A stretch of DNA of 64,000 nucleotides from Acidobacteriota bacterium (GTDB lineage Bacteria > Acidobacteriota > Blastocatellia > Pyrinomonadales > Pyrinomonadaceae), in NCBI GenBank assembly GCA_016718135.1, contig JADKEF010000009.1, positions 92,126 through 156,125 on the forward strand, given 5' to 3'. Made by a program: the position numbers and the translations under genes. Each line of letters starts with the position of its first letter. The first letter of the stretch is position 1. Under the pieces are notes generated by a model, which was given only the letters and a program-made list of their open reading frames with translations, was not told the origin of the DNA and did no database searches. Shown piece after piece: positions 16,413-25,905 of this stretch.

Positions 16413-19400
16413 TGGGCTCCGACGCCTCCGCCTGTCACAGCAGTCAGCGTGAACTGTCTCGTCTCATCGATCTCGTACAGTGTGTCAGGGCAATTCGTGA
16501 CGTTGAAGGTCTTCGACGTCTCGCCGGCTGCAAAGGTCAGCACTACCGGAGCCGCCGCGATGTCGGCATTACCCGCACATGTCGCTGCCACGTTTGCTGT
16601 TCCCGTAGCTCCCGGGCCTGCCGTGACCGTTGTCACTCCTGTCGTCACACCTGTTCTCGTTACCGTCACCACCGTCTGCTGCGGTACATCTCCAACCTGC
16701 GATTCGTCATTGATGAACGAAGCCGCTGAGAACTGTACCAGATTCGTAGCTGTCGGCGTTGCCGTCGGTGTTGCCGTTGGCGTGTTCGTCGGTGTTGCGG
16801 TTGGGGTCGGCGTACCACTAGGCCGGACCACGCGATAGGTTCCGATGACCGTGGCCGCAGGCACGTCAGTAATATCGTCCGCCGGGAAAAGGACGTTGCC
16901 CGTGGTTGGAGCGGTCAATAGAGCCGTATACGCGGCTGGGGTGATGGTCCAGGTGCCCGCACCGGTGAATGCTGTCTGCCCTGCGGTGAAGGTTGTTGTT
17001 GCTGTCGCCGAGTAGCTCCAGATGTTCAGTCCCGGCTCGGTATTGCTGGCACGGAACAGCGCTGGTGAGTTGTCCGTCGGCACCGAGGCCGCAGTCAGAT
17101 TGCCGCTAACCAGGGTCGTAGTTCCGAAGGTGAACGTACCCGCACTGGCGAACATATTCTGGAAGTAAAAGCCCGTCGTGGTGGGTCCGCTAACAGTGGC
17201 CGCAGACGCTGCGCTGGTGGCAGTGACCGTGACCTGGTTCGCTGTCGTCAGATTAACCACCAGCAACTCTCCACCCGGAGCCGGCGTCGGCGTCGGCGTC
17301 GCCGTCGGCGTGTTAGTAGGCGTTGCCGTTGGAACTACCGTCGGTGTTGCCGTCGGGGTGTTCGTCGGTGTTGCCGTTGGGGTACCGGTCGGTCCGCCGC
17401 AGGAGCCGGATCCAGGGTTGCAAATTCCAGCAGCACGAGTGCCCGTCAACTGCAGGCCAGCCGATAGGCTCGGAGTGTTGACCGAAAACTCAGTAAACTG
17501 AGTTCCGGTTGCAGCCGCCTGTGCACCGACCGTTGCCTGTGCACCGTCGAGTCGGGCACCGTTGCCCGTCAGAACATAAATGTACCGGATGGTATCCGTA
17601 CCTTCTGTCAACAAAACGGCAAAGTTGGTCGAGATCGGTCCGTTCACGGTCTCACCAAAATGCTGGGCTCTCCACTCGATATAAAACTGACGATTCGGAG
17701 CCGAACCTATCGTGTTGGTATAGATACCACCGCCCGTCACATCTGCCGGATCCATGTCGAGGTCATCCCAATACGGGAAGACTGTGGGTCCGCCGGTAAA
17801 TGCGGCTGCCGGGAGGGTGCCATTCGTAAGTGCGGAGTTTGAGGCACCGTTGAACGTAAGAGCACCATTCGTACTCGCACTCAACGAGGTAACCGCTGTT
17901 CCATATACCGTTGATGCCCACGCCGCTGGAAGAGTTACAGGTACCACGAAGTCATCATCGTCTGAGAGAGGTATAAAGGTTCCGCCAGCCGGGATCGTCG
18001 CACCAGTCGACGATGCGAAGGCGTAGTTTGGATTCGCCGCCTGGCCGACTCCAACAGTGAAGTTGTAGACCGCCGGCGAGACGCCGCCTGTGAATGTCAC
18101 GGTCAATGTCAGATTTATCGTGCTTGCACAGGCAACGGAGTTGCTTGTTGATATCTGGAACGGCGTCGTGTTCGTTTGCGTACCGCCGATCGCGATATTT
18201 GGATACGCAGAATTCGCCTGCGATATCGTCACGCCGGCCGTACTTGTCGAAAGGATCGCCGAAACTGCGGTAGCCGGTCCCGTACCATTGTTGGTCAGCG
18301 GGATATTGATCTGGTTACACTCATTTGGCTCGATGATCCCATTGCCTGTCGGTACGGTCGCAGTGCCTCTGGAAAGGGTTGCGGTCGGCAAGAAGAAGTT
18401 TCCTGAGAATGCGATCAGAGGGTCATTGTCAGCTGCACGCGTAACCGATCCGGCCGCCATCGCCATTGTATGCGTCAGCTGGGTCGGATTCGGAGCGGAG
18501 CCAAAGGTAAACGTCGATTGGGACGTAGTATTATTTACGACCGATGTCGCAGGAATACCATCGACCGTGAAATCGCTCGCCTGCACACTCGCAGCATTTA
18601 CCGGATCAGTGAAGTTGACTACATAAGACGTCGGCACTGACGCAACCGTTGAACCAACCGTAGGCACTGTACCTGCAACGGCAAGTCCTAGAGGGATCTT
18701 GTCGTAGTACATGTTCGGGTCTTTGCGAGGTGCTCCGCCTGTAAGGTCGGCACGATTGTCGGACCATGCTACATGGAAAAAGCCTGGTGTTGCAACCGCG
18801 TGAGTGTAGTCACCCATGTAGACCGAATTGATAACGCTGTCGCGGCCAAATTCTGGAAGAGACGCTACATCGCTGATGGCAAAACTAGGAGTGAATGTGG
18901 TCGTTGCTCCCGATAGTGTTGCTATACGACCGTAATACTTTAGAAGGTTGTTCGCCGGATCCTCTTGTCGGCTGTAATAGAAGACGCCGAGACGCGTGCC
19001 ATCGGTACTAACAGCTAAGGTTGGCTGCCATTGATCCGTGGTCGTTGCGTCGTCGTTTACTTTGACTGGAGCGGTCCAAGTGGTGCCGCCATTAGACGAC
19101 TGGACCACGAAAACATCAGCCTTGTCAGGAGCCGTGCCCACGCTATTGTAGGTAACATATACATTGCCATTCACCGGGTTTACCGCCGCATGCGGGAACC
19201 TGCTGCTTCTGAACGCCGAGTTGGCGAGGCCGACATTTCTCGAACCTACTAGCCCAAGGTCGCCGTTGGTGCCGCCAGCCGTGAAGGTCGCGACCGTAAC
19301 CGCGGGGGCGAAGGTCGCACCCTGATCCGTCGATTTACGCATCTGGATCGTTGTTCCCTGGAACCAGAACGCGTAGATCGAGTGGTCAGGCCCAACCTCG

Positions 19401-20305
19401 ATGTATGCACCTTGGTTGCCGGAGACGATCAATGTGCCGCCGCTTGGGCCGAAGGTAGCACCACCATCCGTCGACTTGTAAAAATACACACCGGCCGGTG
19501 CAGGTGTGCCAAATCGCCTCGTTAGAAGATAAACGTTTCCGTTTCCTGATCCCGGGAAGTTGTCTACAACGTGCCACTGTTTATCGTCACTCGAGCTGCC
19601 TGGGGTGGCAACGACCGGAGCCATCCAGGTCGCACCATTGTCGTCAGAACGGAACATCTGGATCGTGCTTGGGGCCGAAAATCCAAGCGTCGAGAAATAT
19701 ATTCTGCCTGTCGTATTATCGCGGGCCAAAACTGGATCGCCGGCATCGCCTATTGCACTGGTCGGAAACACACCGCCGTCTGTGAAGGTCGCACCGCCAT
19801 CGGTCGATCGCGAGAAACCCGTAAACTTATTCGCACCGCCGGAATTCGATCCGGCGTCGTTAAACCCGATTACGACCGTATTGCCAAAAGCAACAAGATC
19901 GGATTCGCTCTGCGTGAAGTTTCCGGTACCGGTACCACCCGAATTGTTATTGATCAGAACATCGGTCCCAGCCGGAGCGTCAGCAGGATTCGCAGGCACA
20001 CGGCCTGCTCCCGATGGCACCTCGCCACGCTTGTCACGCTCGAAATAGTCATCAAGATTCTCGATGGTTCTCGTCCATGTATCACAATCGATCAGGTCCG
20101 GATTGCCGCAGAGGCCATACAACTCGTCCTCTTCCTCGATCCCGGAGGCCTTTTGCGTTGGAGCGACCTCTTTCTTGTCGGCAGGGTTTTCCTGCGCCTT
20201 ACTCTGCTGTGAGATGACGCCGAATGCCGCAACACCCAGCAGCGCCAGAACAAGCACAAGCATTCTGCGATTAACATAAAAGAACGACCCGATGGATCTC
20301 TTCAT
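16376..20305 (-). CDS. Secreted BNR/sialidase-like repeat protein with Thr-Pro linkers and Calx-beta domain (frameshifted at 3' end)
   Basis: The gene starts at ATG 20305 with a GGAGGC ribosome site. A signal anchor (about residues 13-38, ending in SKAQ) leads to a region of at least five Asp-box motifs such as STDGGATF, SDDNGATW and STDQGATF (about 160-420), typical of BNR/sialidase-like beta-propellers. Ig-like domains and a beta-rich region follow. Two stretches of T-P-T-A/N reiterations (near 960-1000 and 1150-1170) act as extended linkers, and then comes a Calx-beta domain. The frame ends early in an abnormal basic tail because of a shift near 16410. The intended protein continues to about 15565. 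Propellers of this kind bind or hydrolyse glycans; no sialidase catalytic residues are assigned here. Confidence 0.8.
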   Translation of the reverse strand: MKRSIGSFFYVNRRMLVLVLALLGVAAFGVISQQSKAQENPADKKEVAPTQKASGIEEEDELYGLCGNPDLIDCDTWTRTIENLDDYFERDKRGEVPSGAGRVPANPADAPAGTDVLINNNSGGTGTGNFTQSESDLVAFGNTVVIGFNDAGSNSGGANKFTGFSRSTDGGATFTDGGVFPTSAIGDAGDPVLARDNTTGRIYFSTLGFSAPSTIQMFRSDDNGATWMAPVVATPGSSSDDKQWHVVDNFPGSGNGNVYLLTRRFGTPAPAGVYFYKSTDGGATFGPSGGTLIVSGNQGAYIEVGPDHSIYAFWFQGTTIQMRKSTDQGATFAPAVTVATFTAGGTNGDLGLVGSRNVGLANSAFRSSRFPHAAVNPVNGNVYVTYNSVGTAPDKADVFVVQSSNGGTTWTAPVKVNDDATTTDQWQPTLAVSTDGTRLGVFYYSRQEDPANNLLKYYGRIATLSGATTTFTPSFAISDVASLPEFGRDSVINSVYMGDYTHAVATPGFFHVAWSDNRADLTGGAPRKDPNMYYDKIPLGLAVAGTVPTVGSTVASVPTSYVVNFTDPVNAASVQASDFTVDGIPATSVVNNTTSQSTFTFGSAPNPTQLTHTMAMAAGSVTRAADNDPLIAFSGNFFLPTATLSRGTATVPTGNGIIEPNECNQINIPLTNNGTGPATAVSAILSTSTAGVTISQANSAYPNIAIGGTQTNTTPFQISTSNSVACASTINLTLTVTFTGGVSPAVYNFTVGVGQAANPNYAFASSTGATIPAGGTFIPLSDDDDFVVPVTLPAAWASTVYGTAVTSLSASTNGALTFNGASNSALTNGTLPAAAFTGGPTVFPYWDDLDMDPADVTGGGIYTNTIGSAPNRQFYIEWRAQHFGETVNGPISTNFAVLLTEGTDTIRYIYVLTGNGARLDGAQATVGAQAAATGTQFTEFSVNTPSLSAGLQLTGTRAAGICNPGSGSCGGPTGTPTATPTNTPTATPTVVPTATPTNTPTATPTPTPAPGGELLVVNLTTANQVTVTATSAASAATVSGPTTTGFYFQNMFASAGTFTFGTTTLVSGNLTAASVPTDNSPALFRASNTEPGLNIWSYSATATTTFTAGQTAFTGAGTWTITPAAYTALLTAPTTGNVLFPADDITDVPAATVIGTYRVVRPSGTPTPTATPTNTPTATPTATPTATNLVQFSAASFINDESQVGDVPQQTVVTVTRTGVTTGVTTVTAGPGATGTANVAATCAGNADIAAAPVVLTFAAGETSKTFNVTNCPDTLYEIDETRQFTLTAVTGGGVGAQGNNECDRERYC

Positions 20306-20677
20306 AACGATTCAAAGCCTCCAGAAAATATCGAAATTCACAGCAGGGCAGACCTCCCGTGATATGATGAACGCGACGTACGTCCAATACCCACGTACTG
20401 CCATAAAAAATAGGGTTGCTTCTGCAACTCCCACAAATTGGTAAATAGAAACTGGACGGAAGTATATGCCCCTACCCGAGAGTTGTCAATTACTTGGGCG
20501 TGAACGAACACTGCCAAATAGCGCGTTCATAAAGAGTTCACTGGGTAGTCGAAACGTATAGATCACTCCCAGTGTGAGCATTTCCCCGCTTTGAAATAGG
20601 AAAGCTGTCTGAAACCTCGATTCCAGACAGCCTTTTTTTATTGACGATTAGGGAAAGCAAAACGCCAGAAGGTCGAC
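20306..20677. promoter_or_regulatory. Non-coding gap upstream of the BNR-protein gene
   Basis: No gene is supported here. The region should hold the promoter for the leftward gene at 20305. It contains a perfect palindrome GACGTACGTC (20375-20384) and a small GTTGC/GCAAC hairpin (20415-20428). Near the SPFH stop is an 8-bp stem (20604-20611 with 20624-20631). Its T-run is on the plus strand, opposite to the flanking genes, so it would act best on antisense transcripts. Confidence 0.45.
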
Positions 20678-21832
20678 CTAAGCTGCTTCGGTTTTCGCTC
20701 CACACTCGGGGCAGAATTTTGCACCGGCGGCGAGTTCGGCCTGACAGCCTGCACATTTCGCCTTTTCCTGTGTCGAACCACATTCCGAGCAGAACTTCGC
20801 TCCTTCGCGAAGGTTTGCTCCGCACTTGACGCATGGAACCTGAGCGATCTCCATCTTCCCGCCACAATCGGCACAGAATTTAGCTCCCTGAGCGTTCGCT
20901 TTGCCGCACGAAGGACATGGTGTTGTTGCTACTGGAGCAGCTCCGCCTCCACCGCCTTGCTGCATCCCGCCAAAGGCACCGACCATCTGGTTGCCCATCG
21001 CAAATCCGGCTCCGAGGCCCGCACCAAGGCCGGCACCGCCGCCTTCGTTCTGAGCTGCGTCACGCAGAGCGTCCGCCGCCTGGAATTTCATGTACTGATC
21101 GACATTGCCGATCGCTCCCATCGCGGATCGCTTATTAATAGCTTCCTGAACTTCCTCGGGAACGCTGACATTCTCGACGTAAAACTTTGTAACCTCGAGC
21201 CCGTAGCTGCCGAAGTCGCCGTTGATCATGCCGCGAATACGCTCGCCCATCTCTTTGTACTGAGACGCGAGGTCAAGCGCGGGGATCTTCAGTTCGCCGA
21301 TCGCATCGGAAAACTCAGTAACGATCGCACGTTTGAGCTGGCCTTCAATGTCTTCGGTGGTGAAATGCGCATTCGTTCCGGCGATCTCTTTGATGAATTC
21401 ACCCGGATCGGCAACACGCAGGCTGTACGCACCGAATGCACGAAGCTGGACGATGCCAAAATCCGCGTCGCGGAGCATGATCGGGTTCGACGTGCCCCAT
21501 TTCATATCCGTAAACTGTTTGGTATTAACAAAGTACACCTCGGATTTGAACGGCGAATTAAACCCGAACTTCCACGCACCGAGCTTCGACAGGATCGGGG
21601 TGTTGCCGCCATCGATCGTGTACTTGCCGGGCGTAAATACGTCAGCGACCTGTCCTTCATGAACAAAAACCGCCGCTTGCGATTCGCGAACGATCAGCTG
21701 CGCTCCGTTCTTGATCTCCTGCCCCGCCACCGGAAAGCGATAGACCATTGTATCGCCAGTGTTATCGAGCCACTCGATAACTTCAATAAACTGGTTGAGT
21801 GCTTCACTCTTGATCTTGTCCAAAATGCTCAT
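20678..21832 (-). CDS. SPFH-domain protein with C-terminal zinc ribbons (YdjI-like)
   Basis: The 384-residue protein has an N-terminal SPFH/band-7-like domain (about 20-240; FIEVIEW, VRESQAAVFVHEGQVAD). A Gly-rich hinge with GLGAGLGAGFAMGNQ follows near 265-300. The C-terminal part has five CxxC knuckles in pairs (CPSCGKAN, CADCGG, CVKCGANL, CSECGS, CAGCQAEL, CPECGAK), that is, three treble-clef zinc ribbons. The family includes Bacillus YdjI, which works with phage-shock proteins at the membrane; the role here is unproven. ATG 21832 has a strong AAGGAG site. It follows the VanZ gene on the same strand, 86 nt away. Confidence 0.85.
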   Translation of the reverse strand: MSILDKIKSEALNQFIEVIEWLDNTGDTMVYRFPVAGQEIKNGAQLIVRESQAAVFVHEGQVADVFTPGKYTIDGGNTPILSKLGAWKFGFNSPFKSEVYFVNTKQFTDMKWGTSNPIMLRDADFGIVQLRAFGAYSLRVADPGEFIKEIAGTNAHFTTEDIEGQLKRAIVTEFSDAIGELKIPALDLASQYKEMGERIRGMINGDFGSYGLEVTKFYVENVSVPEEVQEAINKRSAMGAIGNVDQYMKFQAADALRDAAQNEGGGAGLGAGLGAGFAMGNQMVGAFGGMQQGGGGGAAPVATTPCPSCGKANAQGAKFCADCGGKMEIAQVPCVKCGANLREGAKFCSECGSTQEKAKCAGCQAELAAGAKFCPECGAKTEAA

Positions 21833-21918
21833 TTATTGCATCTCCTTGTCGTAACTCTTAACGATTAAATATGGCATAAAGTTGCCAGAAATGGAAGTTT
21901 TTCGTTCTTCAGCTCATT

Positions 21919-22404
21919 TCATATTCCCGGCGATCGCTCCTGCCCGGCCAAGCGCGGACGGCGGACGATCCAGAGTAGGACGATGACGAGCATTCCGCTT
22001 GTAATGTCGAGGAGAGCATCGTCGATCGTACCGGTTCGGGTCACGTCAAAGCTCTGCCTGTACTCATCGAGCGACGCCACGACGACTACCGGTATGATCG
22101 CGACGAGGTACCGCCAATTGCTTAGTCGATGTCCTGCAAACAATGAGAACGCACGCACAGACAGAAATGCGAGCACGGAGTATTCAAAAATATGCGCCAG
22201 CTTGCGGACACCGACGTGAATGACCTTTAGAGTTTCGGGCGAGATATCGGGATAGATCCATCGGACCAACGGCCCAATGAAGCGCGATGTCTCAGCCATC
22301 GACGCGCTCGAGCTCGACATCGCAAAAACGACGACGATCCAGACAGCAAGAGGCGCGAACGCCCAAAGGCCTCCGCGCCAATCATTGACCACTCTTTGAC
22401 TCAT
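21919..22404 (-). CDS. VanZ-family membrane protein
   Basis: A protein of about 161 residues with four hydrophobic helices. It carries the VanZ-type pattern of a helix-1 WIVVVFAMSS region, a basic HVGVRKLAHIFEYSVLAF segment and DEYRQSF before the last helices. VanZ proteins are linked to teicoplanin resistance and cell-envelope processes, mechanism unclear. The ATG at 22404 overlaps the stop of the upstream gene (TGATG), implying coupled translation; an in-frame TTG three bases earlier is less likely. Confidence 0.85.
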   Translation of the reverse strand: MSQRVVNDWRGGLWAFAPLAVWIVVVFAMSSSSASMAETSRFIGPLVRWIYPDISPETLKVIHVGVRKLAHIFEYSVLAFLSVRAFSLFAGHRLSNWRYLVAIIPVVVVASLDEYRQSFDVTRTGTIDDALLDITSGMLVIVLLWIVRRPRLAGQERSPGI

Positions 22405-22664
22405 CAATTAGTGGGCAGATTCCCCATTGAGAAGTTCATTCCGCCACCGACGACCATCACGATCCATCCCGCGATGACAAGGATCAGAGGTATCATTCCC
22501 TGCTTCTTCATAACGTAGAAGATGATGCCGCCCAGCGGTTGGCAAAAGAAATTGACGAGGCCCCAAATAACTTTGTCCTTAGTATCAGCACCTGTTTGAA
22601 CGGCCGTAACGACGAGCCATATGGTGCCAACCAAAACCAGTACCCAGCCTAGAATCCCTAACAT
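22404..22664 (-). CDS. Small membrane protein, three predicted helices
   Basis: I place the start at ATG 22664 because AGGAGG lies seven bases upstream; the longer frame to 22718 has no such site. The 86-residue product is almost entirely hydrophobic, with helices near residues 4-22, 32-48 and 56-73 and a KKQG cytosolic loop. I do not recognise a named family with confidence. It sits directly upstream of VanZ and downstream of atpG on the same strand. Confidence 0.7.
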   Translation of the reverse strand: MLGILGWVLVLVGTIWLVVTAVQTGADTKDKVIWGLVNFFCQPLGGIIFYVMKKQGMIPLILVIAGWIVMVVGGGMNFSMGNLPTN

Positions 22665-22743
22665 TGAGTTCCTCCTAAAAGATCTAAATTTGCTTTGGAA
22701 AGCTGAAAAGCAAGGCAAGCATATACGAAGTTGGTTTAAAATT

Positions 22744-22796
22744 CAAAGTTCCAAGTCCTGAGTTAACCTGACGGAAACTCGGAACTTGGAACTTTG
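22744..22796. repeat. Hairpin of the AGTTCCAA-word type after atpG
   Basis: 21-nt arms (22744-22764 and 22776-22796) pair with two or three mismatches around an 11-nt loop. The arms contain the repeated words GTTCCAAGT / ACTTGGAAC. It lies in the gap between atpG and the small membrane protein and lacks a T-run. Confidence 0.7.
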
Positions 22797-22814
22797 GAAA
22801 AGCTTGTTGTCCTG

Positions 22815-23690
22815 TTACGCCGCCGCGGCTCCTGAAACAACTTCGATAATTTCTTTCGTGATCGCCGCCTGGCGGATGCGATTCATATTCAGGGTCAGCG
22901 TGTCGATCAATTCGCCTGCATTCTTTGATGCCGAGTCCATTGCCGTCATACGCGAGCCTTGCTCCGACGCGACCGACTCCAGCATTCCTTTGTAGATCTG
23001 TATTTCGACCTGCTTTGGCAGCAATTTGCCGAAGATCTCAGCTGCAGGCTGTTCGTAGATGTATTCCGATTCACCACCAGCCGTCTCGCCTACCTCACTT
23101 TCAGTCTTTGGGATCGGAAGAAGCTGCTGGATGACAGGCTTTTGCGAAAGCACGGTCTTAAACTCTGTAAACACAACAAACACCTTATCGATAGTCTCGT
23201 CCTCAGTGAATGTTTTGATGAGCTTATTCGCGATCTCGACGGCGTCGGCGTGAACGACCTGTCCGCTGCCGGTCAATCCAAGATACTCGTCAACCAACTC
23301 GATCTCACGACGTTTAAAGAAATCACGTCCCTTTCGTCCAACAGCGACCATCGATGCCTGTTTGTCAGCATTCTCTTTCAGGAAAGCCTGCGTCGCTTTG
23401 ATGACGTTTGCATTAAAAGCTCCGGCGAGGCCTTTGTCGGCACTGATGAGGACGACGAGATATTTCTCGTCGCCACGAGCATCAAGCAGCGGATGCGAAA
23501 ATTCGCCCGCGACCTTCCCGCTCAGGCTACCGAGCACCTCGCTCATCTTGCCCGCAAACGGACGCGACGCCGTCACACGATCGGTCGCACGCTTGAGCTT
23601 GGCCGCCGCGACCATCTTCATCGCCTTGGTGATCTGCTGTGTATTTTTGACCGACTTAATTCGCCGGCGCATGTCCAAAAGACTTGCCAT
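22815..23690 (-). CDS. atpG: F1F0 ATP synthase gamma subunit
   Basis: Central-stalk subunit of F1. I use ATG 23690 (MASLLDMRRRI), which gives 291 residues and the normal family N-terminus; the longer frame to 23738 only adds translated repeat sequence. The N-terminal helix RRIKSVKNTQQITKAMKMVAAAKL and the C-terminal SRMTAMDSASKNAGE...NRIRQAAITKEI are the two conserved helices forming the rotating coiled coil. It follows atpA. No Shine-Dalgarno is visible because a repeat hairpin occupies the region upstream of the start. The genes expected next, atpD and atpC, are absent. Confidence 0.96.
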   Translation of the reverse strand: MASLLDMRRRIKSVKNTQQITKAMKMVAAAKLKRATDRVTASRPFAGKMSEVLGSLSGKVAGEFSHPLLDARGDEKYLVVLISADKGLAGAFNANVIKATQAFLKENADKQASMVAVGRKGRDFFKRREIELVDEYLGLTGSGQVVHADAVEIANKLIKTFTEDETIDKVFVVFTEFKTVLSQKPVIQQLLPIPKTESEVGETAGGESEYIYEQPAAEIFGKLLPKQVEIQIYKGMLESVASEQGSRMTAMDSASKNAGELIDTLTLNMNRIRQAAITKEIIEVVSGAAAA

Positions 23691-23694
23691 AAAT

Positions 23695-23760
23695 ATGAGT
23701 GATGAGTGATGAGTAATGACTGATGAGTTTCTGAACACTCATCACTCACCGTTCACCACT
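23695..23760. repeat. Hairpin of the GTGATGA-word type between atpA and atpG
   Basis: The plus strand reads reiterated GAGTGAT words, then a short loop, then their complement ACTCATCACTC. Several registers of pairing are possible. It occupies practically the whole atpA-atpG gap and reaches the atpG start region, so it could influence atpG translation or processing. Confidence 0.75.
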
Positions 23761-23768
23761 TACAATTT

Positions 23769-25301
23769 TTATGCCGCTGCCGCTCCCGCCGTTTCCCAAC
23801 GCGTTGCTTTGAAATCTTCGACTGCTTCTTTCATCGCCGCTTTCAGATCGTCGTCGATCGACTTCTTCTCGCGTAGCGTGTTTAGGACGCCCGGATGAGC
23901 TTCTTCCGCGAATTTCTGGAGTTCTTCTTCAAAACGCTTGAGGTCGGATACTTCAACATCGTCGGCCAGGCCGTTCGAAACGGTCCAGATGATCAGGACC
24001 TGATCGAGCACGTCCATTGGGACGTATTGTGGCTGCTTCAGGATCTCGGTGAGGCGTTTGCCGCGCTCCAGCTGGGCCTGGGTCGATTTGTCGAGGTCCG
24101 AGCCAAACTGTGCGAATGCCGCAAGCTCGCGAAACTGTGCGAGATCGATACGAAGGGTACCGGCAACCTGTTTCATCGCCTTGATCTGTGCCGAACCGCC
24201 CACACGCGAGACTGAGTTGCCCACGTTGATAGCGGGACGCACGCCCGAGTTGAAGAGATCGGACTCAAGGAAGATCTGGCCGTCCGTGATCGAGATTACG
24301 TTGGTCGGAATGTAGGCCGAGATATCGCCGGCCTGAGTCTCGATGATCGGCAGCGAGGTCAATGAACCGCCTCCTTTCTTATCGGACATCTTCGCCGCAC
24401 GTTCGAGCAGGCGTGAGTGTAGATAGAAAACGTCGCCCGGATAGGCCTCGCGACCCGGAGGACGTCTCAGCAACAGCGAAATTTCGCGGTACGCAGCAGC
24501 CTGCTTCGAAAGATCGTCGTAGATCGTCAAAGCGTGGCGGCCATTGTCGCGGAAGTATTCGCCCATCGCGCACCCAGAATACGGAGCCAAAAATTGCATA
24601 GCCGCCGGATCCGAAGCCGAAGCATTTACGATGATCGTGTAATCCATCGCACCGTATTCTTCGAGCTTCTGTCGAACCTGAGCAACCGTCGAGGCTTTCT
24701 GGCCGATAGCTACATAAACGCAGATAACGTCCTTGCCCTTCTGATTGATGATCGTGTCGATAGCCACCGCGGTCTTACCCGTCTGTCGGTCGCCGATGAT
24801 CAGCTCACGCTGGCCGCGACCGATCGGCACCATCGAGTCGATGGCTTTGAGACCGGTCTGGAGCGGCTCTTTCACCGGCTGACGATCGATAATTCCGGGA
24901 GCGATCTTTTCGACCGGATTATATGTCTCGGTGATGATCTCGCCCTTTCCGTCGATCGGATTTCCAAGAGCGTCGACCACACGGCCGATCATCGCGTCGC
25001 CGACCGGAACGCTCATGATGCGCTTGGTACGCTTGGCTTCGTCACCCTCTTTGATCTTCTGGAAATCGCCGAATAGCACGCAGCCGACCTTGTCTTCTTC
25101 AAGGTTGAGTGCGAGCCCGCGGACCCCGTGCGGGAACTCGAGCAGCTCACCGGCCATAACCTTTTCGAGGCCGTAGATCTCGGCGATACCATCGCCGACC
25201 TTGATGACGGTGCCGACTTCGTTGACGGTCATCGACGCGTCAAAATTCTCGATCTGAGCACGAATGATCTCGTTGATCTCGTTTGCTTTAATTGCTTCCA
25301 T
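23769..25301 (-). CDS. atpA: F1F0 ATP synthase alpha subunit
   Basis: Regulatory nucleotide-binding subunit of F1, 510 residues, the normal length. The N-terminal beta-barrel domain is followed by the nucleotide domain with Walker A GDRQTGKT at residues 170-177 and Walker B-type VCVYVAIGQ further on. The signature PAINVGNSVSRVGG is present, as is the conserved Arg finger region. It lies between atpH and atpG, with hairpin repeats in both flanking gaps. Confidence 0.97.
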   Translation of the reverse strand: MEAIKANEINEIIRAQIENFDASMTVNEVGTVIKVGDGIAEIYGLEKVMAGELLEFPHGVRGLALNLEEDKVGCVLFGDFQKIKEGDEAKRTKRIMSVPVGDAMIGRVVDALGNPIDGKGEIITETYNPVEKIAPGIIDRQPVKEPLQTGLKAIDSMVPIGRGQRELIIGDRQTGKTAVAIDTIINQKGKDVICVYVAIGQKASTVAQVRQKLEEYGAMDYTIIVNASASDPAAMQFLAPYSGCAMGEYFRDNGRHALTIYDDLSKQAAAYREISLLLRRPPGREAYPGDVFYLHSRLLERAAKMSDKKGGGSLTSLPIIETQAGDISAYIPTNVISITDGQIFLESDLFNSGVRPAINVGNSVSRVGGSAQIKAMKQVAGTLRIDLAQFRELAAFAQFGSDLDKSTQAQLERGKRLTEILKQPQYVPMDVLDQVLIIWTVSNGLADDVEVSDLKRFEEELQKFAEEAHPGVLNTLREKKSIDDDLKAAMKEAVEDFKATRWETAGAAAA

Positions 25302-25325
25302 TTATTTAATAGTGATCAGCTATGA

Positions 25326-25370
25326 GTGGTGAGTGATGAGTTCCGTTATTCATCACTCATCACTAACCAC
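25326..25370. repeat. Hairpin of the GTGATGA-word type between atpH and atpA
   Basis: 15-nt arms (25326-25340 and 25356-25370) pair with one mismatch. The words GTGGTGAGTGATGAG are the same family as the element at 23695-23760, so two copies of one repeat family sit in the same operon. Confidence 0.75.
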
Positions 25371-25905
25371 TAATCAATTGTTCTCTAAGATTCTCCAATT
25401 TCGTCTTCACCGAACCGTCATAGACGGTCGAGCCGATGCGGGTAACAACTCCACCGATAATGTCAGGGTCAACCGCGTAATTTACGTTTACGGTTTTTCC
25501 GGTCAGGGCCGCGAGGCTCTTTTCAAATTCTGTTTTTTCGTCCGCGGGCAGCTCTCTCGCGGATGTGATCTCGGCGGCTACGATACCGCCGCGTTCATCG
25601 AGAACGGCGGCAAAACGGTCATTGATCTCGGTAAGATCCGAAAGCCGACCGTTTTGAAGCAATACCTTGAGAAAATTTGCGGTGGTTGACGAGGGCTTGA
25701 TCTTGGTGAGTAGGCCGTCGAGCACTTTTTCCTTACTAGCGTGCGTGATCGCGGGATTGTTGAATACCGTCTGCAATTCAACATTCTTGCCGAAAAGCTC
25801 GCCTAGCGAGGCGATCTCTGATTTCACAGATTCAGTCTGACCACTTTTAAGGACGACATCTGCAAGGGCGACACTGTAGCGGCGGGCAATAGTTTCGTTA
25901 CTCAT
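25363..25905 (-). CDS. atpH: F1F0 ATP synthase delta subunit
   Basis: Peripheral-stalk connector between F1 and the b subunits, 180 residues as expected. The N-terminal RRYSVALADVV helix and the C-terminal DPDIIGGVVTRIGSTVYDGSVKTKLENLREQL motif are diagnostic of the delta/OSCP family. The start ATG overlaps the atpF stop (TAATG), implying coupled translation. The repeat arm at 25356-25370 overlaps its last codons and stop. Confidence 0.96.
   Translation of the reverse strand: MSNETIARRYSVALADVVLKSGQTESVKSEIASLGELFGKNVELQTVFNNPAITHASKEKVLDGLLTKIKPSSTTANFLKVLLQNGRLSDLTEINDRFAAVLDERGGIVAAEITSARELPADEKTEFEKSLAALTGKTVNVNYAVDPDIIGGVVTRIGSTVYDGSVKTKLENLREQLISG

Noticed and set aside
20604..20631. 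Hairpin with T-run as terminator of the SPFH gene
   Set aside because: The T-run is on the plus strand while the SPFH gene is on the minus strand, so it is not a standard terminator for that gene. It is kept only as a note in the gap entry.
20957..21868. 303-codon plus-strand frame opposite the SPFH protein gene
   Set aside because: Shadow of the SPFH/zinc-ribbon gene, which has a strong ribosome site and conserved motifs.
22959..23702. 247-codon plus-strand frame opposite atpG
   Set aside because: Antisense to a universally conserved ATP synthase gene; no domain in the translation.
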